Origin: Bradyrhizobium sp. 199
Lineage (GTDB): Bacteria; Pseudomonadota; Alphaproteobacteria; Rhizobiales; Xanthobacteraceae
Direction: 5' to 3'
Assembly: GCF_023073355.1 (NCBI RefSeq)
Contig: NZ_JADPJI010000004.1
Coordinates: 62,001 to 126,000 of the forward strand
DNA length: 64,000 bases
The first letter of the stretch is position 1. Every line of letters starts with the position of its first letter. The position numbers and the translations under genes are program-made. The notes beneath the pieces were generated by a model. That model worked only from the letters and a program-made list of their open reading frames with translations, searched no databases and was not told the origin of the DNA. This document shows positions 55,119 to 61,982 of this stretch, one piece after another.

Positions 55119-55712
55119 CTATTTCAAATGTGCGAGATAGTGCGAGACGGCGGTGATTTCCTCGTCGCTCATGTGGTAGGCGACATCGGCCATCGCGGCG
55201 ACGCCACCGCCGACGCGCTGGCCCGCCTTGTAGTCATGCAGCGCCTTGACCAGATATTCCTCGCGCTGGCCGGCCAGCCGCGCGACCCCCTTGGTGCCGA
55301 CGAAGTTATCCGAATGACATGAGGCGCAGCGGCGCCCGGCGGCGACTTGCGCGCCCTTCTTCGACAGGTTCGGATCCCCATCTTCCGGTCCCTTCGGCGG
55401 CGCCATTTGCGAGAAATAGGCGCCGAAATTTCGGATGTCCTCGTTGGTGATCTCCTCGGCGATCGGCTGCATCTGGTCGTTCTTGCGCGAGCCTGCGCGG
55501 AAGAACACGAGCTGCCATTGGATGAACTGATCGGGCTGACCGGCGAGCGAGGGGATGTTCTCCGTCTGCGAAATGCCGTTCTCGCCGTGGCAGCCGGAGC
55601 AAACCGAAGCCTTCTCCTTGATCGCAGAATTGTCGGCAGCCTCGGCTGGAAGGAATGCGAGCGCTGCGAGCGAAAGCGCGCCGACGACATACGAAGAAAA
55701 CTGGCGGCGCAT
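55119..55712 (-). CDS. Periplasmic di-haem cytochrome c (c4-like)
   Basis: A 197-residue exported cytochrome. Signal peptide MRRQFSSYVVGALSLAALAFLPAEA; two haem sites ASVCSGCHGENGIS and RRCASCHSDNF, one per domain, with axial Met candidates in each. It is a c4-type electron carrier, and the dehydrogenase encoded just upstream is a plausible donor. ATG 55712 is selected for the signal peptide. A terminator separates the two genes, so they may be independently expressed. Confidence 0.9.
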   Translation of the reverse strand: MRRQFSSYVVGALSLAALAFLPAEAADNSAIKEKASVCSGCHGENGISQTENIPSLAGQPDQFIQWQLVFFRAGSRKNDQMQPIAEEITNEDIRNFGAYFSQMAPPKGPEDGDPNLSKKGAQVAAGRRCASCHSDNFVGTKGVARLAGQREEYLVKALHDYKAGQRVGGGVAAMADVAYHMSDEEITAVSHYLAHLK

Positions 55713-55842
55713 GATTGAATCCCGATCCGACAAACACATCATCCCTCCGAAGAGGGCCTCGCAACCCATAACCTCGATTTGCGGTCGTGGGTTCCGGACC
55801 CGCACCGACGCGCGATCCGGAACGACATCAACTTAAAAGCAA

Positions 55843-55875
55843 AAGGCTGCGGCACCTTCCGGCCACCGCAGCCTT
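55843..55875 (-). terminator. Terminator after the sorbosone-type dehydrogenase gene
   Basis: AAGGCTGCGG (55843-55852) pairs with CCGCAGCCTT (55866-55875). On the minus strand the stem is followed by TTTTGCTTTT. It lies 16 bases past the dehydrogenase stop. Confidence 0.8.
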
Positions 55876-55890
55876 CGTACCGTGTGAACG

Positions 55891-57183
55891 CTACTTCTTG
55901 CTGTAGCTGATGCGGTAGATCGCGCCGGCCCAGTCATCGGCGACCAGGATCGAACCGTCCTTGGCGAGAAGGATGTCGTTGGGACGACCGAGATAGCCCT
56001 GGTCGCCTTCCAGCCAACCGGAGGCGAACACCTCCTGCTTGGCGTTCTTTCCGTCGGGCCCGACGATCACCCGCATGATCCGCGCGCCCTGGTACTTGTG
56101 GCGATTCCAAGAGCCGTGCTCGGCGATCAGAATGTTGTTCTTGTACTCGGCCGGAAATTGGTCGCCGGTATAGAACTTCATGCCGAGCGGAGCGACATGC
56201 GCCCCTAAGTTCAGCACCGGCGGCGTGAACTCGGAGCACTTGTGGCCCATCGCGAACTTGTCGTCAGGCAGGTTGCCCTGGTGGCAATAGGGATAGCCGA
56301 AATGCTCGCCGATCCGGTTGATCATGTTCAGCTTGTCCGAGGGCAGATCGTCGCTGATCCAGTCGCGGGCATTCTCGGTGAACCAGAGCTTGCCGGTGCG
56401 CGGATCGACATCGCCGCCGACGGAGTTGCGAACGCCGAGCGCCCAGATCTCGGCGTTGCCGGTCTTGGGATCGACGCGCCGGATCTGCGACACACTGGTC
56501 GGCGGAATGCCGATGTTGAAGGGCGGTCCGAACGGCAGGAAGAACCAGCCTTCCTTGTCGACCGCGATGTACTTCCAGCCATGCGCGGCATAGGACGGCA
56601 TGTCGTCATAGACGACCTTGCCGTCGCCGAGCTTGTCGAGATTGGCCTCGGCGTTGTCGTAGCGGATCAGCTTGTCGACGGCGATGACGTAGAGCGCGCC
56701 ATCCCGAAAGGCGAGACCGGTGGGCATGTTCAGGCCCTTGAGGACGGTCTTGACCTCCTTCTTTCCGTTATTGTCCTTGATGGCATAGACGTTGCCGAGG
56801 CCGAACGAGCCGACGAACAGCGTGCCCTTGTCACCCCAGGCCATCTGCCGCGCGGCCAGCACGCCCGAGGCATAGACCTCGATCTTGAAGCCCGGCGGCA
56901 GCTTGATTTTCTTGACGATGTTGGCGAGCTCGGCGTCGGACGCGCCGGTCGGCGGGCCCGATGGCGGCGCGAGGCCCTTCTGCGCCTCGGTCTCGTCGCC
57001 CAGGAACCAGTCATCCGGCGGATGGGTCCAGAACTCCTTGGTGCCGGATTCGTATTTCTTCAGCGGCTTGTTCTTGTCCTGCTGCTGCGCGTTGCCGGCA
57101 CTTGTCCCTGCAAGAAAGGCAACCGCTGCAAGCGCCAGGACGGATTGAAAGACGGATTGAAAGACGGATCGATGGAATTTCAT
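55891..57183 (-). CDS. PQQ-dependent L-sorbosone/soluble glucose dehydrogenase-like protein, exported
   Basis: A 430-residue periplasmic beta-propeller. Signal peptide region (VFQSVLALAAVAFLAGTSAGNA) is preceded by a repeated FQSVFQSV. Propeller motifs include QMAWGDKGTLFVGSFGLGNVY, LNMPTGLAFRDGALYVIAV, WALGVRNSVGGDVDP, NRIGEHFGYPYCHQG, ILIAEHGSWNR, and YLGRPNDILLAKDGSILVADDWAGAIYRI. It oxidises a sugar or aldehyde using PQQ and passes electrons to a cytochrome c, probably the gene at 55119. ATG 57183. Confidence 0.9.
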   Translation of the reverse strand: MKFHRSVFQSVFQSVLALAAVAFLAGTSAGNAQQQDKNKPLKKYESGTKEFWTHPPDDWFLGDETEAQKGLAPPSGPPTGASDAELANIVKKIKLPPGFKIEVYASGVLAARQMAWGDKGTLFVGSFGLGNVYAIKDNNGKKEVKTVLKGLNMPTGLAFRDGALYVIAVDKLIRYDNAEANLDKLGDGKVVYDDMPSYAAHGWKYIAVDKEGWFFLPFGPPFNIGIPPTSVSQIRRVDPKTGNAEIWALGVRNSVGGDVDPRTGKLWFTENARDWISDDLPSDKLNMINRIGEHFGYPYCHQGNLPDDKFAMGHKCSEFTPPVLNLGAHVAPLGMKFYTGDQFPAEYKNNILIAEHGSWNRHKYQGARIMRVIVGPDGKNAKQEVFASGWLEGDQGYLGRPNDILLAKDGSILVADDWAGAIYRISYSKK

Positions 57184-57562
57184 CGCGTCACTCCCCTAAG
57201 GCAGCCGTCAGGGCTGCGCATTATTTTATTTTGCTAGTCGAGAGGCGAAGTTTGGGTCGGTCGAGACGACAGACGCAAAAAGGTTAGCACATCTGCGACC
57301 GCTGAGAAGCGCGGCGCATGCACCGCGGTTGCACCGCGTAAAAATTGAGACGGATGTCAATGAGGGCAAACGCGGCGGCCACTACGCTCTCGCTGCAACG
57401 CGGAATCAAAGGCCGCGCCCGCCTCATTTGCGGGCAGGCACGAGCTGCGAGCAACCCAAAACGCGAAAACAACCCCATGCAAAGTAGAACCGGGCGAGTC
57501 GCGCTGCTCATGTGACGCCGCGCACCCATTTGAGCTGTCGGGCAAAATGGCAAACGCGGCGC
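57184..57562. other. 379-base intergenic region upstream of the dehydrogenase
   Basis: No gene is supported. A hairpin GCAGCC (57201-57206)/GGCTGC (57212-57217) followed by a T/A-rich ATTATTTTATTTT tract lies just before the dehydrogenase start; on the plus strand it looks like a terminator. The rest has no clear promoter or repeat. Confidence 0.4.
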
Positions 57563-58549
57563 TTAGCGGGCGACGGGATAGGGCCCATCGTCAAAAACCG
57601 TGTCATGATAGCCTTTCGAGCCGATCTCCTGCGCCAGCCTGCTGCGAAAATCGCGGCCATCGCGCAGACGTCTCAGGACGTGCGCGAAGTCGAATTCGGG
57701 CCGCCAGCCCAGCTCGCGCCGTGCGCGTTCGTTGACATAGACGCGGTCGATGGCGGGGAACAGGTTCCAGCCGCGCGCCGCATAGAGCTCCGCGCAATCC
57801 GGATAGAGCTCGCGCACGACGCCGGCCGCATCGCGCGCCAACGTGGCGAGATGGCGCGGCTCGAACGGGCTGGTCGCGGAGACGATGTAGCGGGCGAAGC
57901 CGATCTTCGGGGCGCGTTCGGCGGCGAGCAGATGGGCGCTCACCGCGTCCGCGATATCCAGCCGGCGATAGAGCAGCTCGTTGGCCTGCGCGTTCGCGTT
58001 CGTGTAGGACGATCGCATCGCCGGATCGTCGTCGTCTTCCGGAAAGAAGCGCGAGGTCCGCAATACCGCGACCGGCAGTCCGCGATCGCGATAGAACAGC
58101 TCGCAGAGGTTCTCGGCCATCAGCTTGGTCGTGCCGTAGATGTTCTTCGGCACCGGCGGCAGGTCCTCGGTGACCCACACGGCCGCCTCGCCCGCCTCTG
58201 GGCGAAGCTGCCAGCCGAACGCGCTGGTGGTGCTGGTGAAGACAAAGCTCGTCACGCCGGCGGCCACTGCCGCCTCGAGCAGATTGAGCGTGCCTGACAC
58301 GTTGGTATCGGCGAAATCCTGCCTGGAGTGGGTCGCCACATGCGGCTTGTGCAGCGTCGCGGTATTTATCACGGCCGAGACGCCATCCATCTGCGCCCGC
58401 ACGAAGCCGGGGTCGACGATCGAGCCGACCGCGTCGGTGAAGGGCGAGGACTTCAGATCGACCCCCCGCGCGGGCGACCCGCGCTCGCGCAGGGTGCGAA
58501 GAATGGCTTCACCGAGATGGCCGGCACTGCCGGTGACCAGAGTTAGCAT
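57563..58549 (-). CDS. NAD-dependent epimerase/dehydratase family protein
   Basis: A 328-residue extended SDR. TLVTGSAGHLGEAIL is the NAD turn, ATLHKP and FVFTSTTSAFG lead to the catalytic NIYGTTKLMAENL (Tyr-x3-Lys), and LRTSRFFPE follows. It likely acts on a nucleotide sugar or similar ketone; substrate unknown. ATG 58549 begins directly at the NAD fold. The EcfG-type promoter at 58575-58599 points at it. Confidence 0.9.
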   Translation of the reverse strand: MLTLVTGSAGHLGEAILRTLRERGSPARGVDLKSSPFTDAVGSIVDPGFVRAQMDGVSAVINTATLHKPHVATHSRQDFADTNVSGTLNLLEAAVAAGVTSFVFTSTTSAFGWQLRPEAGEAAVWVTEDLPPVPKNIYGTTKLMAENLCELFYRDRGLPVAVLRTSRFFPEDDDDPAMRSSYTNANAQANELLYRRLDIADAVSAHLLAAERAPKIGFARYIVSATSPFEPRHLATLARDAAGVVRELYPDCAELYAARGWNLFPAIDRVYVNERARRELGWRPEFDFAHVLRRLRDGRDFRSRLAQEIGSKGYHDTVFDDGPYPVAR

Positions 58550-58574
58550 TTGAGACCGATTAAACCCGCCCGCC

Positions 58575-58599
58575 AACGACGGAAAACCGCCTACGTTCC
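58575..58599 (-). promoter_or_regulatory. Candidate EcfG promoter of the epimerase gene
   Basis: On the minus strand GGAAC (58599-58595) and CGTT (58578-58575) are 16 bases apart, an exact EcfG match. The predicted start is about 20 bases before ATG 58549, an ordinary leader length. Confidence 0.55.
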
Positions 58600-58691
58600 C
58601 AGGCGTTCGGTTGAGGTGTTAGCTGATCTGCGCACGCAGACAGAACGGAAAAAGAACAAATTGACTGCGAAGACAGTTGGGAGGAGTGTGG

Positions 58692-58733
58692 ATGCTCCCG
58701 GATCGATCCTATATTGGCCGGATATCTGGATAG
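58692..58733 (+). CDS. Possible 13-codon leader peptide of the toxin cassette
   Basis: ATG 58692 has GAGGAG five bases upstream (58681-58686) and runs MLPDRSYIGRISG to TAG at 58731-58733. It ends 8 bases before the candidate antitoxin ATG at 58742, so its translation could couple to that gene. It may equally be chance; no relative is known. Confidence 0.3.
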   Translation: MLPDRSYIGRISG

Positions 58734-58741
58734 TGACGCAG

Positions 58742-59002
58742 ATGAAGAGCCCTCTCCTTGTTCTGTCGACTGTGAATGCGCCGTACGGCAAGAAGCTGGA
58801 TGCGCAGGGGCTTGTCCATTGTCTACTTGACCCTGCTTCGGCGAAGGCGGCCTGCGGTCCCATGTCGTCGTTTTTTGGGGATGTCGAACCCGAACTGCAG
58901 ATCGCGTTCGCTGAGGCGTACGGCATCAGCCAAGATCAACTGGTTGCCGCAGCGAAAGCGTTTGCCGAGTTTTCGGGACAATCCTTTCCGCTCGCAGCGT
59001 AG
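58742..59002 (+). CDS. Candidate antitoxin-like small protein upstream of AbiEii-type toxin
   Basis: An 86-residue cytoplasmic protein (MKSPLLVLSTVNAPYGKK...) with a short N-terminal beta region and a helical end (ELQIAFAEAYGISQDQLVAAAKAFAEFSG). It has no recognised winged-helix, unlike AbiEi, but its stop lies three bases before the toxin start, the arrangement expected of a toxin-antitoxin pair. The same frame is open further upstream to 58550 and GTG 58733 is an alternative start. Base composition is less GC-rich than the surroundings. Confidence 0.6.
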   Translation: MKSPLLVLSTVNAPYGKKLDAQGLVHCLLDPASAKAACGPMSSFFGDVEPELQIAFAEAYGISQDQLVAAAKAFAEFSGQSFPLAA

Positions 59003-59005
59003 CCG

Positions 59006-59656
59006 ATGAGCGCTCAATCAGATTGGGCGCAGCTTTTCCGCATTGCCTGTGCAATGATCCGGCAAGTCAACGCCGAACAGCAAATCATTGATCGTTGGAC
59101 GCTCGGCGGCGGCACAGCCATGATGCTGCAAATCGATCATCGGATGAGCAACGATATCGATATATTTCTCCCGGATCCTCAGGTTCTTTCCTTTCTCGAT
59201 CCGCAAAAGCATGACTTCGATTTCGAGATTGCGCCTGCTGATTACAGGGGAGACGGCACGCGGCTGCTGAAGCTCGGCTTCGAAATTGGGGAGATCGATT
59301 TTATCGTCGCACCGTCATTAACTACCTCGCCGACGACACAAGCGACGGTCGAAGGCGAAGTGGTGCTCCTGGAGACAATCCCTGAAATCATTGTGAAGAA
59401 GGTCTATCATCGGGGCGAGAGCATCGCGCCGCGCGATATATTTGACATCGCGGCGGGCAGCGAAAAACATGCGGAGACCATCATCAAGGAACTGGCCAGC
59501 TATCGCGATAGAGTCGCAGGCACGCTGTCCACAATCAGCAAACTTAAGCCTGAGTACGTGAGCGCAGTGATCAATCAGCTCTCAATCAAGGACCCCTACA
59601 AGCGGCTCGCGAACCTGGCGCTGGACAAGACCAAAGACCTTCTTCGCGCTGTATAG
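59006..59656 (+). CDS. Nucleotidyl transferase AbiEii/AbiGii toxin family protein
   Basis: A 216-residue nucleotidyltransferase of the AbiEii type: LGGGTAMMLQIDHRMSNDIDIFL holds the GG and the D50/D52 metal pair. VEGEVVLLETIPEIIVKKVYHRGESIAPRDIFDIAA contains the family's later conserved Lys and Asp. AbiEii enzymes add nucleotides to a target (tRNA in related MenT toxins) and can stop growth on phage infection. It is short for the family, whose members usually run to about 300 residues. It is coupled to the small gene upstream and abuts tRNA-Gly. Confidence 0.85.
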   Translation: MSAQSDWAQLFRIACAMIRQVNAEQQIIDRWTLGGGTAMMLQIDHRMSNDIDIFLPDPQVLSFLDPQKHDFDFEIAPADYRGDGTRLLKLGFEIGEIDFIVAPSLTTSPTTQATVEGEVVLLETIPEIIVKKVYHRGESIAPRDIFDIAAGSEKHAETIIKELASYRDRVAGTLSTISKLKPEYVSAVINQLSIKDPYKRLANLALDKTKDLLRAV

Positions 59657-59798
59657 CCAGGTCAATCGTCCCTGATCCGGATTGGCGCTCATTCCAGTCC
59701 GGGGACCTGAAACAGCCCTGCGCGACCGCACCAAAACCGGTGCAACGGCTCGCCCCCGCGGGGACAGCTAACTTGTTTCTGGATTGCTCTGAAAAAAT

Positions 59799-59873
<75 letters not shown>

Positions 59874-60147
59874 ATCCTGTGTCGGTCGCGTGACGCGCCG
59901 GCAACGGCTGTCGTATGCCAAAAGCGGGAGGGGAATGCAACAGCTACCGGCGGCATCAATTCGCATTTGGAGGCCCATATGGGACCCGGATGCGACCAAA
60001 TCGCCCGAAAAAGCCCCGGAACCTGCGAATCGGCCGCGGTGGATTGAAATTCGGTCCAATCGGCCCAATTTAGGAGCCGACAGCGAAGCATAGGAAGTGG
60101 CGGCATGCTAAAGACCCGCCATTCCGGACATCAGACGAGGGGATCCC

Positions 60148-61071
60148 GTGACGATCATCGACCAGGGTAACGGAGCGGCGGGCCCGGCTGCCGCCGATCT
60201 GATCAAGGACACCACCACCCAGACCTTCGTGAAGGACGTCATCGAGGAATCGAAGCGCCAGCCGGTGCTGATCGATTTCTGGGCGGAGTGGTGCGGCCCC
60301 TGCAAGCAGCTCACGCCTTTGCTGGAAAAGGCGGTCAAGGCGGCCAAGGGCAAGGTCAAGCTGGTCAAGATGAACATCGACCAGCACCCGGCGATCCCGG
60401 GCCAGATGGGCATCCAGTCGATCCCGGCCGTGATCGCCTTCGTCAACGGCCAGCCGGCAGACGGCTTCATGGGCGCGGTGCCCGAGAGCCAGCTCAACGC
60501 CTTCATCGAAAAGCTGACCAAGGGCGTGACCGCGCCGGGTGAGCCGAATATCGCTGAAATCCTGCAGGAGGCCGAGGCCGTGCTCGCGGAGGGCGACGCC
60601 GCGGCTGCCGCGCAGATTTATGCCGAGGTGCTTCAGCACGATTCGACCAACATCGCCGCGCTCGCGGGCCTCGCAAAATGCTACGCCGTCTCCGGCGCGA
60701 TGGAGCAGGCCAAGCAGACCCTGGCCATGGTGCCGGAATCCAAGCGCAACGACCCCGCGGTGAAGGCCGTGCAGGCCGCGATCGATCTCGCCGAGCAGGC
60801 CCAATCGCTCGGACCGGTCGCGGAGCTGGAACAGAAAGTCGCCGCAAACCCGCTCGATCATCAGGCCCGATTCGACCTGGCGACCGCGCTCAACGCGCAA
60901 GGCGACCGCGCTGCCGCCACCGCGCAGCTGCTCGAGATCATCAAGCGCGACCGCAAATGGAACGACGACGGCGCCCGCAGGCAGCTGGTGCAGTTCTTCG
61001 AGGCCTGGGGCGGCACCGATGATGCAACCGTCGAGGGCCGCAAGCGTTTGTCGACGATCCTGTTTTCGTAA
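60148..61071 (+). CDS. Thioredoxin-domain TPR protein (CnoX/YbbN-like chaperedoxin)
   Basis: A 307-residue protein. Residues about 25-125 are a thioredoxin domain with the active WCGPC (IDFWAEWCGPCKQLTPLL) and cis-Pro in IQSIPAVIAF. The rest is helical TPR-like repeats (AQIYAEVLQHDSTNIAALAGLAKCY and so on). CnoX relatives hold oxidised or unfolded proteins for GroEL and protect cysteines. GTG 60148 is the start; there is no ATG in the right place. The next gene begins 34 bases later. Confidence 0.92.
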   Translation: MTIIDQGNGAAGPAAADLIKDTTTQTFVKDVIEESKRQPVLIDFWAEWCGPCKQLTPLLEKAVKAAKGKVKLVKMNIDQHPAIPGQMGIQSIPAVIAFVNGQPADGFMGAVPESQLNAFIEKLTKGVTAPGEPNIAEILQEAEAVLAEGDAAAAAQIYAEVLQHDSTNIAALAGLAKCYAVSGAMEQAKQTLAMVPESKRNDPAVKAVQAAIDLAEQAQSLGPVAELEQKVAANPLDHQARFDLATALNAQGDRAAATAQLLEIIKRDRKWNDDGARRQLVQFFEAWGGTDDATVEGRKRLSTILFS

Positions 61072-61105
61072 GGGCGTGCTGGCAACGCCAGGGGGGACCG
61101 GGCAG

Positions 61106-61783
61106 ATGCCGATCAACATCGAATATCGCGGCCCCGCCGACCTGCCGGAGATCATTCCGGTCTTTCCGCTGCCGGGCGCACTGCTGCTGCCGCGCGGGCA
61201 GATGCCGCTCAACATCTTCGAGCCACGCTATCTGGCGATGGTCGATGATTCCTTCCGCGATGGCCATCGCCTGATCGGCATGATCCAGCCCGACATCGCG
61301 CACTCGCCGAAAAATTCCGACAAGCCGACGCTGTTCCGCGTCGGCTGCGTCGGCCGCATCACCCAGCTCGCCGAATCCGGCGACGGTCGCTACATCCTCG
61401 AGCTCACCGGCGTCTCGCGCTTCAAGGTGGTCGAGGAACTCGAAGTGCTCACCGCCTACCGTCAATGCAAGGTGGATTTCTTCGCCTTCGTCGACGACTT
61501 CACCGCGCGCATGGGCGAGGACCAGGTCGATCGCGAGGCGCTGCTGGCGGTGCTGGCAGACTTCTTGAAGGCCAACAATCTCAAGGTCGACTGGGAGGGC
61601 GTCGAAAGCGCGCCCAACGAAGCGCTCGTCAATGCGCTGGCGATGATGTCGCCCTACGGCCCCGCGGAGAAGCAGGCCATGCTGGAGGCGCCCGACCTGA
61701 AGACCCGCGCCGAGATTCTGATCGCCGTCACCGAGATGGACCTCGCCAAGAAGCGCACCAGCGGCGATCCTCCGCTGCAGTGA
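61106..61783 (+). CDS. Lon protease N-terminal (substrate-binding) domain protein
   Basis: A 225-residue protein consisting of only the Lon N-domain: IIPVFPLPGALLLPRGQMPLNIFEPRYLAMVDD, LFRVGCVGRITQLAESGDGRYILELTGVSRF, then a helical end. ATPase and protease domains are missing. Such proteins are common in alphaproteobacteria behind a CnoX/thioredoxin gene, as here, and may aid protein quality control. ATG 61106 follows a G-rich ribosome site. Confidence 0.93.
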   Translation: MPINIEYRGPADLPEIIPVFPLPGALLLPRGQMPLNIFEPRYLAMVDDSFRDGHRLIGMIQPDIAHSPKNSDKPTLFRVGCVGRITQLAESGDGRYILELTGVSRFKVVEELEVLTAYRQCKVDFFAFVDDFTARMGEDQVDREALLAVLADFLKANNLKVDWEGVESAPNEALVNALAMMSPYGPAEKQAMLEAPDLKTRAEILIAVTEMDLAKKRTSGDPPLQ

Positions 61784-61816
61784 GGGTCTAAGTTAAATCG
61801 AGTGCTGCGGCTCGTT

Positions 61817-61937
61817 CACCTCTCCCGGCTTGCGGGAGAGGTCGGCGCGACGCGCCGGGTGAGGGCTCTTTTCACACGGGGGCTCTCGATTGCTGAAGCA
61901 CCCTCTCTCCAAGCCTCTCCCGCAAGCGAGAGAGGGA
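61817..61937. repeat. Intergenic palindromic repeat, 'ctctcccgcttgcgggagag' family, copy 2
   Basis: CCTCTCCCGGCTTGCGGGAG, GGTCGGCGCGACGCGCCGGG TGAGGG, and the closing CTCTCCCGCAAGCGAGAGAG are arranged as in 1308-1456. It lies between the convergent Lon-domain and cyclic-di-GMP genes. Confidence 0.8.
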
Positions 61938-61982
61938 GTGCACCTCCGCCGTTGAGGCGATCAAGCGTCGTCTCATCACACT

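Noticed and set aside
57284..57553. 89-codon minus frame in the gap upstream of the dehydrogenase
   Set aside because: No ribosome site, no conserved motif, and Arg/Cys/Ala-rich random composition.
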